Shown here: one piece after another, positions 23,906-32,169 of the stretch
Position numbering within the stretch: position 1 is the stretch's first letter
Layout of the letters: the number at the start of each line of letters is the position of its first letter
Assembly: GCA_025352885.1 (NCBI GenBank)
Contig: JANXRZ010000006.1
Span: forward strand, 1 to 47,153
Direction of reading: 5' to 3'
DNA: 47,153 nt
Origin: Pseudomonadota bacterium
GTDB taxonomy: Bacteria; Pseudomonadota; Gammaproteobacteria; Burkholderiales; SG8-39
Translations under genes and position numbers: made by a program
Notes under the pieces: generated by a model
Databases searched by the model: none
What the model was told of the DNA's origin: nothing
What the model saw: the letters and a program-made list of their open reading frames with translations, nothing else

Positions 23906-25573
23906 ATGGCGCAGTACGTATTTTCGATGAAGCGGCTGAACAAGACGGTGCCGCCGCAACGTCAGATCCTCAAGAACATCAATCTCGCATTCTTTCCCGG
24001 CGCAAAGATCGGCGTGCTCGGCCTGAATGGATCCGGTAAGTCGACCGTGCTCAAGATCATGGCCGGCGAAGACACGAACTACGACGGCGAAGCCACGCCG
24101 ATGCCGAACATGACCATCGGCTACCTGCCGCAGGAGCCGCAGCTCGACCCTGAAAAGACCGTGCGCACCATCGTCGAGGAAGGCATGGGCGACATCGGCG
24201 CGGCGAAGAAGCGGCTCGATGAAGTGTATGCGGCGTATTCCGAGCCCGATGCCGATTTCGACAAACTCGCGGAGGAACAGGCGCGCCTTGAAGGAATGCT
24301 GAACGCCGGGGGCGGCGAGGGCGTCGATCACCAACTCGAAATCGCGGCGGATTCGCTCCGCCTGCCGCCGTGGGACGCCAAGGCCGGCACGCTTTCAGGA
24401 GGTGAGAAGCGCCGGGTGGCTTTGTGCCGCCTGCTGCTCTCCAAGCCCGACATGCTGTTGCTCGACGAGCCCACCAACCACCTCGATGCGGAAAGCGTCG
24501 ACTGGCTCGAGCAGTTCCTGCAGCGGTTTCCGGGCACCGTCGTCGCCGTGACACACGATCGCTACTTCCTCGACAACGCTGCGAGCTGGATCCTGGAACT
24601 TGACCGGGGCAAGGGCATTCCATGGGAAGGCAACTATTCCTCGTGGCTCGAGCAGAAGCAAAAACGCCTGGCGGCCGAGTCCAAGCAGGAAGACGCGCAC
24701 ATGCGCGCGATGAAGGCCGAGCTTGAATGGGTCCGACAGAACCCCAAGGGCCGGCAGGCCAAATCGAAGGCGCGCCTGGCGCGCTTCGACGAACTGTCCT
24801 CGCACGAGAGCCAGCAGCGCAACGAAACCTCGGAGATCTTCATTCCCGTCGCCGAGCGCTTGGGCAATGAGGTGATCGAGTTCGTGGACGTGAGCAAGGG
24901 GTTCGGCGACCGCCTCTTGATCGACAAGCTGTCGTTCTAGGTTCCGCCCGGCGCGATCGTCGGCGTGATCGGCCCGAACGGGGCCGGCAAGTCGACGCTG
25001 TTCCGCATGATCATCGGCAAGGAAAAGCCGGACTCGGGCGAAGTGAAGATGGGCAAGACAGTGCAGCTTGCCTACGTCGACCAGTCCCGCGATGTGCTGG
25101 CCGCGGAAAAGACCGTGTTCGAAGAAATTGCGGGCGGCCAGGACATGATAACCGTGGGCAAGTTCACGATGCCCTCGCGCGCCTATCTCGGTCGATTCAA
25201 TTTCAAGGGCGGCGACCAGCAGAAAGTCGTCGGGCAACTTTCAGGCGGCGAGCGCGGAAGGCTGCACCTGGCAAAAATGCTGATGTCCGGCGCCAATGTG
25301 TTGCTGCTGGACGAGCCCTCCAACGACCTCGACGTCGAGACGCTGCGCGCGCTCGAAGACGCGCTGCTCGGTTTTGCGGGCAGCGTGATGGTGATCTCGC
25401 ACGATCGCTGGTTCCTCGACCGGATCGCTACCCATATCCTTGCGTTCGAGGGCGAATCGCAGGCCATGTTTTTCGACGGAAACTACCAGGAGTACGAGGC
25501 CGACAAGAGAAAGCGCCTGGGTGAAGAAGGCGCGCGGCCGAAGCGGATCCGCTACAAGCCGCTCATCGCCTGA
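23906..25573 (+). pseudogene. ettA: EttA, energy-dependent translational throttle, with an in-frame TAG
   Basis: A full-length EttA reading frame (555 codons before the stop) of the ABC-F family, which binds the ribosome E site and gates translation by ATP level. Domain 1 has Walker A GLNGSGKST (about 39-47), LSGGEKRRV and LLLDEPTNHLDAES; domain 2 has GPNGAGKST (about 356-364), LSGGERGRL and [14 protein letters not shown]. The frame is interrupted once, by TAG at 24938-24940 (codon 345), between DKLSF and VPPGAIVG where relatives commonly have Lys. A single A-to-T change of AAG would explain it. Without readthrough only domain 1 and the linker are made. It could be a real nonsense mutation, a suppressed amber codon or a base-call error. 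Everything downstream is undamaged. Confidence 0.9.
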
Positions 25574-25625
25574 CGCGTACTTTTTTGACTGACGAGAGTC
25601 CTTAAAGCTTATTACGGAGTACCGA

Positions 25626-26114
25626 ATGCCCGAACCTCTCCGCCCCATCCAATCCTCCCTAACCCTCGCCGCAGCCGAAAAAATCATCGACACGGCGCTC
25701 GCCCTCCGCCGCAAGGAAGGCCTCATGGTGATGGTCGTTGCGGTGCTCGACAGCGGCGGCAACCTGGTCGCCTACAAGCGGGAAGACGGCTCCGGCCTCA
25801 TGCGCTTCGACATTGCGTTCGGCAAGGCCTACGCCTGCCTTGGCATGGGCATGTCCACGCGCCTGATTCGTGATCGGTTGGGTCAGCGCCCGGCCTTCCA
25901 AGGGGCGCTCGCGTCGGCCTCCGATGGCCGCTTCATCCCGGTGCCGGGCGGCGTCCTCATCCTCGACGCTGCCGGTAACGCGATCGGCGCGGTGGGCATC
26001 AGCGGGGACGCCTCAGACAAGGACGAGTACTGCGCGATCGAAGCAATCCATGCAGCGGGCCTGGCAAGCGAGCCCGCCGAGCCGAACCCCGACTGGCGGA
26101 CCGCCGGACTCTGA
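25626..26114 (+). CDS. HbpS/GlcG-family protein
   Basis: A 162-residue member of the heme-degrading HbpS/GlcG (DUF336) family: SLTLAAAEKIIDTALALRRKEGLMVMVVAVLDSGG at the start, a central FDIAFGKAYACLGMGMSTR and the end GNAIGAVGISGDASDKDEYCAIEAIHAAGL. In catabolic operons these proteins often accompany enzymes or receptors for small acids; the molecular role is not established. GGAG lies 7 bases before the ATG. A TTGACT at 25585-25590 could be a -35 box, but no matching -10 is convincing. A Bug receptor gene follows after 16 bases, so this is probably the first gene of the 25626-29570 operon. Confidence 0.87.
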   Translation: MPEPLRPIQSSLTLAAAEKIIDTALALRRKEGLMVMVVAVLDSGGNLVAYKREDGSGLMRFDIAFGKAYACLGMGMSTRLIRDRLGQRPAFQGALASASDGRFIPVPGGVLILDAAGNAIGAVGISGDASDKDEYCAIEAIHAAGLASEPAEPNPDWRTAGL

Positions 26115-26130
26115 ACAAGGAACTGCACTC

Positions 26131-27117
26131 ATGAAGCGTCGGCATCTTCTCGGGCTTGCCGCGGCAGTCGTGTTGGGTGTGGGGATTGCCCAAGGCGCTC
26201 TGGCGCAATCGGCTTATCCGTCGAAGCCATTGCGCCTGGTGGTGCCTTTCCCGCCGGGCGGCCCGACGGATCTTTTCGGGCGCCTGTACGCCGCGCGGCT
26301 TTCTGCCGTGCTCGGCCAGCCTGTGATCGTGGACAACAAGTCGGGCGCGGGCGGGATCGTCGGCACGCTCGAAGTCAAGCGCAGCGCGCCGGACGGCTAC
26401 ACGCTCAACTTCGGCACTGCGTCGACCAACTGCATGTATTCGCTGCTGACCGACAAGCCGGTCTACGACGTGCTCACCGATTTCGCGCCCGTGGCTGTGA
26501 TCGGCGGCGCCTCAATCGTAATCACGTCGAATCCCTCCCTGCCGCCGACGCTCAAGGGCGTGCTCGACACGGCGCGCGCGCAACCCGGACGGTTCCAGTA
26601 CGGCTCGCCCGGAACGGGCACGCTCATGCACATCACGGTCGAGCGACTCAAGCATGAAACCGGCGCGGATATCCTGCACGTCCCGTATCGCGGCAGCGCC
26701 CCTTCGATGCAGGCGCTCCTCGGCGGCCAGATCGGCATGTCGGTCGACACGATTGCCCCGTCGATCCAGAACCACAAGGCCGGCAAGATCCGGATCCTCG
26801 GCATTGCGAGCGCGCGCCGCTCGCCGCTGATCCCGGACGTGCCTACGGTCGATGAGGCGCTGGGGACGAAAGGCTTCGAAGCTCTGCTGTGGAACGTAAT
26901 CGTCGTTCCGGCGGGCACGCCGCCGGCAATCGTCGAGACGCTCTCGCAGGCAACGGCGAAAGTCATGGGCGACCCCTCGGTGCAGGAGCAACTGGCCAAC
27001 CTCGGCATCGAGACGATCACGGGTTCGAACCCCGCCTCCGCCGCGGCGTATATCCGCTCCGAGCTGGTGAGATGGAAGCCGGTGATCGTGGGTAGCGGCA
27101 TAAAGGTGACCGAATGA
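26131..27117 (+). CDS. Bug/TctC-family periplasmic receptor
   Basis: A 328-residue exported protein: signal peptide to about residue 26 (AVVLGVGIAQGALAQS), then YPSKPLRLVVPFPPGGPTDLFGR. Bug-family blocks follow: VDNKSGAGGIVGTLEVKRSAPDGYTL, YGSPGTGTLMHITVERLK and HVPYRGSAPSMQALLGGQIG. It is likely the uptake receptor for the acid processed by the CoA ligase and crotonase encoded next. Its last 4 bases overlap the crotonase start (ATGA). Confidence 0.93.
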   Translation: MKRRHLLGLAAAVVLGVGIAQGALAQSAYPSKPLRLVVPFPPGGPTDLFGRLYAARLSAVLGQPVIVDNKSGAGGIVGTLEVKRSAPDGYTLNFGTASTNCMYSLLTDKPVYDVLTDFAPVAVIGGASIVITSNPSLPPTLKGVLDTARAQPGRFQYGSPGTGTLMHITVERLKHETGADILHVPYRGSAPSMQALLGGQIGMSVDTIAPSIQNHKAGKIRILGIASARRSPLIPDVPTVDEALGTKGFEALLWNVIVVPAGTPPAIVETLSQATAKVMGDPSVQEQLANLGIETITGSNPASAAAYIRSELVRWKPVIVGSGIKVTE

Positions 27118-27950
27118 GCGCCCCTGCCAGCCGGGAATGCTTCGAGGTCTCGGTCGAGGGCAAGGTCGCCCACATCCGGCTCTCCCACCCAGAGCGCATG
27201 AATGCGATGACGCTCGCGTTCTGGCGGGAGATACCGGAAATCGCGCGCGAGCTCGATCGCCGCGGCGACGTGCGTGCCGCGGTGATTTCGTCCACGGGAA
27301 AGCACTTCACCGCCGGGATGGACCTGTCCGTTTTCAAAAGCAGCGACGCGCTGGGCACTGAGTCCGTCGCCGCGCGGGAGACGTTCAAGCAAAAGCTCGT
27401 CGAGCTGCAGCAGAGCTTCAGCGCGCTGGCCGAGGCGCGGTTTCCCGTGATCGCCGCGATCCAGGGCGGCTGCATCGGCGGGGGCGTGGATCTCGCGACC
27501 GCCTGCTGCCTGCGTTATGCGACGCGCGACGCGTATTTCGTGATCCAGGAAATCAACATTGGAATGATGGCGGATGTCGGCACATTCAACCGTCTCCCCA
27601 AGCAGTTGCCCGAAGCAGTCGTACGGGAACTGGGTTACACGGGCGATCGTTTGAGCGCGGAGCGAGCGGAAAGGTTGGGATTCGTCAACGGCCTGTTCGA
27701 TACGCACGAGGCGCTGGTCGAAGGCGCGCTGGCAGTGGCACGACGCATCGCCTCCAAAGCGCCGGTGGCCGTCAGTGCGACCAAGCAGATGATTTCGTAT
27801 ACGCGCGACCATTCGGTCGCCGAGAGCTTCGATTACCTCAACGCGCTGCAGCCGGGCATTTTCAGCATCGAGGACATCCAGCGCGCAGTCGCCGCGGGGA
27901 AAGACGGCAAGGCCGCGGACTTTGCGGACCTGGCGCCAAAGTCGACCTAG
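27114..27950 (+). CDS. Crotonase family, dienoyl-CoA isomerase (ECH1) type
   Basis: A 278-residue enoyl-CoA hydratase/isomerase superfamily enzyme. The oxyanion-hole regions are STGKHFTAGMDL (about 60-71) and IQGGCIGGGVDLATA (about 116-130). Asp126, Glu146 and Asp154 have exactly the spacing (20 and 8 residues) of the three acidic catalytic residues of mammalian delta3,5-delta2,4-dienoyl-CoA isomerase, and the surrounding ADVGTFNRLPK also matches that subfamily. It should shift double bonds in a dienoyl-CoA. It is coupled by a 4-base overlap to the Bug receptor, and the acyl-CoA ligase follows after 9 bases, suggesting a pathway for an unsaturated acid that is imported, activated and isomerised. 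Confidence 0.88.
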   Translation: MSAPASRECFEVSVEGKVAHIRLSHPERMNAMTLAFWREIPEIARELDRRGDVRAAVISSTGKHFTAGMDLSVFKSSDALGTESVAARETFKQKLVELQQSFSALAEARFPVIAAIQGGCIGGGVDLATACCLRYATRDAYFVIQEINIGMMADVGTFNRLPKQLPEAVVRELGYTGDRLSAERAERLGFVNGLFDTHEALVEGALAVARRIASKAPVAVSATKQMISYTRDHSVAESFDYLNALQPGIFSIEDIQRAVAAGKDGKAADFADLAPKST

Positions 27951-27959
27951 GAGGAGCTC

Positions 27960-29570
27960 ATGATGCGCAGCACGATGATGCAGGACCCGCTCTCGCTGAA
28001 CGGGTTGCTCGAGCGGGCCGGGCACCTCTTCCCGGAATCGCGCATCGTCTCGCGCCTGCCCGACAAGTCGCTCAGGCATCACACCTACGCTGAGTACTAC
28101 ACACGCACGCGGCAACTGGCGGCGGCCCTGCAGGGGCTCGGGCTCAAGAAGGGCGACCGGGTCGCGACACTCTGCTGGAACCATCACGCGCACCTCGAGT
28201 GCTACTTCGGCATCCCCGCCGCGGGGGGCGTCATGCACACGCTCAACCTGCGACTCTCGCCGGACGAAATTGGCTGGATCGCGGGCGACGCCCAAGACCG
28301 CTTCCTTATCGTCGACGACATCCTCCTGCCGCTTTACAAGCAGTTTGCCGACAAGCACCGCTTCGAGCGCGTGATCGTGTTCCCGTTTTCAGGCACGCTG
28401 GTGGACAGCGCGTACACAAACTACGAAGCGCTGCTCGACACGGCGCCGCAAGGCTTCGAGTATGCACCGCACGACGAGAACGATCCGATCGCCATGTGCT
28501 ACACGAGCGGCACGACGGGGCGCCCGAAAGGCGTCGCCTATTCGCACCGCTCGACGGTCCTGCACACGCTGGTCGCTTCGTTGCCGGAGTTCTGGGGGCT
28601 TTCGGGTCGTGACGTCGTCCTGCCGGTCACGCCGATGTTCCACGCCAACTGCTGGGGCATCCCATATGGGGCGGTCATGCTGGGCGCGTCGCTGGTGTTC
28701 CCCGGCCCGCACCTGCATCCGGACGACCTGCTCGACCTGATCAAGCTCGAGCCGCCCACCATGGCGCTCGGCGTGCCGACGATCTGGCTCACGCTCATCC
28801 AGGCGCTCGAAGCCCATCCGGAAAAGTGGAGCCTGCCCGCCGGCATGCGCAGCCTGGTCGGGGGCGCCGCGGTGCCCGAATCGCTCATCCGCGCCTTCGC
28901 ACGCCAGGGCGTGCGCATTACGCAAGGCTGGGGCATGACCGAGACCTCGCCGCTCGCGACGCTGAGCTACATCAAGCCCGAGCTCGCCGGCACGTCAGAG
29001 GATGAGCAGTTCCGCCTCGCCGCCACCGCCGGCGTGACTGCTCCGCTCGTTGAGCTGCGCCTTGTAGGGGATGACGGCATCGCGCCGTGGGACGGCAAGA
29101 CCGTGGGTGAGGTGCAGGTGCGCGGGCCGTTCATCACCGGCAGCTACCATAACGTCGAAGTCGATCCCGCCAAGTTCACCGAAGACGGGTGGCTGCGCAC
29201 GGGCGACGTGGCCAAGATGGATGCGCACGGCTACCTCATGATTACCGACCGCACGAAGGACCTCATCAAGTCCGGCGGCGAATGGATCAGCTCGGTGGAC
29301 CTCGAGAACGCGCTCATGGCGCACCCCGCGGTGGCAGAAGCCGCGGTGATCGCCGTGCCGAACGAGAAGTGGGGCGAGCGGCCGCTGGCCTGCGTCGTGG
29401 CCAAACCGGGCCAGACGGTTACGCCTGCGGCGCTGAACGAGCTGCTCGCGAAGAAGTTCGCCAAGTGGCAGCTGCCGGACACCTACGAATTTCTCGCCGC
29501 AATCCCGAGAACATCGACCGGGAAATTCTGGAAGATGAGGCTTCGGGAACTGTATGCGAAGAAGGCTTAA
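27960..29570 (+). CDS. Acyl-CoA ligase (medium/long-chain fatty-acid type)
   Basis: A 536-residue adenylate-forming enzyme. AMP-binding motifs in order are YTSGTTGRPKGVAYSHRS (about 180-197), GWGMTETSPLATL (about 323-335) and RTGDVAKMDAHGYLMITDRTKD with the catalytic Lys region near the C terminus (ending SGKFWKMRLRE in the form TSTGKFWKMRLRE). This pattern fits fatty-acyl-CoA synthetases of the AlkK/FadD-like group. It activates a carboxylic acid with ATP and CoA. A strong AGGAGGAG lies just before the ATG. It is the last gene of the operon with HbpS/GlcG, Bug receptor and crotonase. The exact substrate is not decidable. Confidence 0.92.
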   Translation: MMRSTMMQDPLSLNGLLERAGHLFPESRIVSRLPDKSLRHHTYAEYYTRTRQLAAALQGLGLKKGDRVATLCWNHHAHLECYFGIPAAGGVMHTLNLRLSPDEIGWIAGDAQDRFLIVDDILLPLYKQFADKHRFERVIVFPFSGTLVDSAYTNYEALLDTAPQGFEYAPHDENDPIAMCYTSGTTGRPKGVAYSHRSTVLHTLVASLPEFWGLSGRDVVLPVTPMFHANCWGIPYGAVMLGASLVFPGPHLHPDDLLDLIKLEPPTMALGVPTIWLTLIQALEAHPEKWSLPAGMRSLVGGAAVPESLIRAFARQGVRITQGWGMTETSPLATLSYIKPELAGTSEDEQFRLAATAGVTAPLVELRLVGDDGIAPWDGKTVGEVQVRGPFITGSYHNVEVDPAKFTEDGWLRTGDVAKMDAHGYLMITDRTKDLIKSGGEWISSVDLENALMAHPAVAEAAVIAVPNEKWGERPLACVVAKPGQTVTPAALNELLAKKFAKWQLPDTYEFLAAIPRTSTGKFWKMRLRELYAKKA

Positions 29571-29652
29571 TTCCTGAACTTTCGTTCCTAGACACCGCCC
29601 AGCCATTGCCTCCCATGCCAATTTTGTTCTGGTACCGGTACATTCTCCCCGG

Positions 29653-30570
29653 CTAGGGCGCGAGCATAACGATCACCAGCCCGAGCGTCAGCAGCAGCAT
29701 CCCGCTGATTTCCAGCTTCGAGAGCCGCTCCCTGAAGAGCTTCCTCGACACGATCGAGGCGAACAGCAGTTCCATGAGGCCCAGTGTCCTCACGTGCGCC
29801 ACTGGCTCGATGGCCATGGCGGTGAACCATCCAGCCGAGGCCGCCGCGCCCATGAATCCGGCGAAGAGCGACCGGCGCCAGGCCTTGAGCACGCGGACGA
29901 CCACCGACGGGTCGCGGACCAGCAGCCACCCGCCGAGCACGACGGTCTGCAGCGATTGCGCGGCCACGAGCGTGAAGGCGGCCGCCATCATGAAGGGCGT
30001 GTCCCCGAGTGCCAATGCGGCTCCGCGATAGCCCACGGCCGAGAAGGCGAAGAAGGCGCCGGATGCGAGGCCCAGCATCGCGGGCACCGTGGTCCAGCCC
30101 GTGAGCATGGTGCGAAACGGCCGCTCGCGGTCGGCAGGCGAAAGCAGCAGTACGCCTAAGGTCCCCGACCCGACGGCCAGCGCTGTGGTCACCGTGACCG
30201 GGTCGCCGAGCACGATGAGCCCGAAGATCGCGACCTGGATGATCTCGGTCTTCGAGTAGGCCACGCCGAGTGTGAAGTTGCGCTCGGCCATGACGCGCAG
30301 GAGCAGCGCGGTGGCGATGATCTGGCTGATCGCCCCGAAGGACACCCAGGCGGCAAACGGCAGGTTCGGCGATGGCAAGGCGTAACTGCCCACCGCCTGC
30401 ACGCCCCAGATCCAGAGCAGCGCGAAGGGCAGGCCGTACAGGAACCGCACGAGCGTAGCGCCGAGCGTGCCGAGCTCGGCGGTGAGGCTGCGCTGGGCGG
30501 CGTTACGCAAGGTCTGGGCGAAAGCGGCCCAAATCGTGACCGGGATCCAGAGCCAGTCGGGCGCAATCAT
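29653..30570 (-). CDS. EamA/DMT-family transporter
   Basis: A 305-residue membrane protein with about ten segments and the internal duplication of drug/metabolite transporters. The first half contains TLGATLVRFLYGLPFALLWIWG and GVAYSKTEIIQVAIFG, the second MLTGWTTVPAMLGLASGAFFAFSAVG and LRTLGLMELLFASIVS-like sequence (VRTLGLMELLFASIVS). Typical members export or import small metabolites; the cargo here is unknown. The ATG overlaps the stop of the methyltransferase gene by 4 bases (ATGA), so the two form an operon. Confidence 0.87.
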   Translation of the reverse strand: MIAPDWLWIPVTIWAAFAQTLRNAAQRSLTAELGTLGATLVRFLYGLPFALLWIWGVQAVGSYALPSPNLPFAAWVSFGAISQIIATALLLRVMAERNFTLGVAYSKTEIIQVAIFGLIVLGDPVTVTTALAVGSGTLGVLLLSPADRERPFRTMLTGWTTVPAMLGLASGAFFAFSAVGYRGAALALGDTPFMMAAAFTLVAAQSLQTVVLGGWLLVRDPSVVVRVLKAWRRSLFAGFMGAAASAGWFTAMAIEPVAHVRTLGLMELLFASIVSRKLFRERLSKLEISGMLLLTLGLVIVMLAP

Positions 30571-32027
30571 GCGACGCGCAACGCTTGGAGCACGGGCATG
30601 CGGATGCGCGCGAAGGCACGCGCGTTGGAGAGGAGCACCTCGGGGTCGCTTTCGGTGAGCGTCTCGCCTGCGAGGCACGCCCAGTCCTCCGCGGAGGTGC
30701 AGCCGGCCGCTCTCGCGCCCAGGAACAGCAACTCCTGCTGCGCCATGAAGACACCGGCGCCCGTCACGGGTGAAGCAAGCGCCGCGATGGCCTCGCCTCG
30801 CCTCGCACGCTCGAGAATCGCCGCGTTCAAAGCGGCGCAACGTGGTGCCGCTTGCTCGATGACTTCGCGAGACTGCGCTGGGTGCAGGCTGCCTTCGCTC
30901 GTGAGGTAGAGCGCGGCCTTCACGAGATCCGCGAACTCGACGCCTGCGCAGGCGCCGTGCCGTTCGATTTGGGCAAGCGTCTTCGGCGCGAATCCGCCGT
31001 CGGCCATCGCTTCAATGAAAGGCGCACAGGAGACTTCTTCGTTCAATTTGATCTGGGCCGGCAGCTGCAACAGGGTAAACGAGAACGCGCGCAGGCGGTC
31101 CTCGCGCGCCGCTGGCGAAAGTGCCGTTGGCTGGTTTACGAAGAGGTCGCGCCTGAACCGGCGGTTCACGAGATAGTCGAGCGTAGTCTCGCGCAGCACC
31201 GGATCCGTTACGCCCCGCGTAAGCGCGCGGCCGGCTGCGGTCAGGCCGAAGCCTTCGATCCGGTCGCTGAGCTTCGCCGACCCGACGAAGCCGAGACCGG
31301 CGGCGCGCAGCACGCCTTCCACTTCCGAAAAAGGCATCGGATGCCAGTCCCGGTTGAAATACTCATGGGCCAGGTACTTGCGGCTGCGGCCGCGCATGTC
31401 GGCGAGCCACTGCTCGAGTCCCGGATGCGCCTTGAAAAACTTTGCGTCGGCCTCGATCAGCGACTGCGCGAACGCCATCGCGGCATCGATCCTTTGCTCG
31501 AGCGACCCTTCCGAGCGCTCGGCATGCTGGATCATGAGATGCCGCAGCGGCAGTTCAGTCGCCCAACCCGGCCAGCAGTTGTAACTCACGAAGAACACGC
31601 CCCCGGGCACAAGCAGGCGACGCACGATGTCGACGACCCGTGCACGGTTCTCAGCCGAAATCCACGACCACGTCCCGTGCAGCGCGATGATGTCGAATTG
31701 CGACAAGTTCTTTCTTGTGACGAACTCCGCGAACGTCTCCGCGGTCAGTTCGGCGCCCGAGCCGGAAGCAGCCGCGAGCGTGCGAGCGTTCGTGGCATGG
31801 GCCGGGTTGAAGTCGAATCCCGTGTACTCGCCCGGGCACGCGGCGGCGTGGATGGCGATTGAGACGCCCTGCCCGAACGCCATTTCCAGGTAGCGCAGCG
31901 GCCGGTTGCGCAGGACAGTCGTCACGCCCGCCGCCACGCAGGCGAGCTCCACCAGGCCGGGGGCCAGCTCGCTGGAGTAGCCGTGCGTGTAGTCGATTTC
32001 CTGCACGTAGCCGTCGGACCGGTCCAT
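30567..32027 (-). CDS. SAM-dependent methyltransferase with methyltransferase regulatory domain
   Basis: A 486-residue protein. The N-terminal Rossmann domain has a SAM-binding loop (YLEMAFGQGVSIAIHAA, about 46-62), an acidic strand end (EYTGFDFNPAH) and motif IV-like FDIIALHGTWSW; relatives have LELGCG at the first motif, so the loop is slightly altered. From about residue 215 a regulatory domain of the kind found in a family of large methyltransferases follows (YLAHEYFNRDWHPMPFSEV) and a third C-terminal domain. The methyl acceptor is unknown. It is co-transcribed with the EamA transporter and divergent from the catabolic operon. A TAGAAT about 40 bases upstream could be its -10 box. Confidence 0.82.
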   Translation of the reverse strand: MDRSDGYVQEIDYTHGYSSELAPGLVELACVAAGVTTVLRNRPLRYLEMAFGQGVSIAIHAAACPGEYTGFDFNPAHATNARTLAAASGSGAELTAETFAEFVTRKNLSQFDIIALHGTWSWISAENRARVVDIVRRLLVPGGVFFVSYNCWPGWATELPLRHLMIQHAERSEGSLEQRIDAAMAFAQSLIEADAKFFKAHPGLEQWLADMRGRSRKYLAHEYFNRDWHPMPFSEVEGVLRAAGLGFVGSAKLSDRIEGFGLTAAGRALTRGVTDPVLRETTLDYLVNRRFRRDLFVNQPTALSPAAREDRLRAFSFTLLQLPAQIKLNEEVSCAPFIEAMADGGFAPKTLAQIERHGACAGVEFADLVKAALYLTSEGSLHPAQSREVIEQAAPRCAALNAAILERARRGEAIAALASPVTGAGVFMAQQELLFLGARAAGCTSAEDWACLAGETLTESDPEVLLSNARAFARIRMPVLQALRVA

Positions 32028-32060
32028 TCTTCTGTGTCATGCAGTGCGCTGTGTGGGGAG

Positions 32061-32078
32061 GGCCGCATTCTAGCGGCC
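32061..32078. repeat. Inverted repeat in the divergent promoter region
   Basis: GGCCGC-attcta-GCGGCC, two perfect 6-base arms around a 6-base centre, lies between the methyltransferase gene and the catabolic operon, about 20 bases before the TTGACA box of the latter. It might be a regulator site. No regulator gene is adjacent. Confidence 0.35.
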
Positions 32079-32099
32079 GCATCGATTTCGGTTCTCTGC

Positions 32100-32127
32100 T
32101 TGACAGGGACCTCCCGCCTGAGAAAAT
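32100..32127 (+). promoter_or_regulatory. Predicted sigma-70 promoter of the catabolic operon
   Basis: A perfect TTGACA (32100-32105) is followed after 16 bases by GAAAAT (32122-32127, four of six consensus bases). The leader would be about 35 bases and contains GAGAGG shortly before the Rieske oxygenase ATG. This is the best consensus-type promoter seen in the window. Confidence 0.6.
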
Positions 32128-32169
32128 GGATTTTCACTTTGTGCGTCCGCGCTTTTACGAGAGGCAACC

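Noticed and set aside
25585..25613. TTGACT as -35 box of a promoter for the HbpS/GlcG gene
   Set aside because: The hexamers 16-18 bases downstream match the -10 consensus poorly, so it was not listed as a promoter.
26463..28358. Long minus-strand frame of 631 codons
   Set aside because: It is the complement of the Bug receptor, crotonase and ligase genes, which all have clear family motifs; no start or ribosome site supports it.
29633..29642. GTACCGGTAC palindrome in the convergent gap after the acyl-CoA ligase gene
   Set aside because: Short, without a loop or T-run, and not associated with other signals.
32036..32044. A further GTCATGCAG on the plus strand, as in the ECF promoters
   Set aside because: No GGGAATAAA or similar lies 15 bases before it, and it is at the start of the methyltransferase gene on the other strand; treated as chance.
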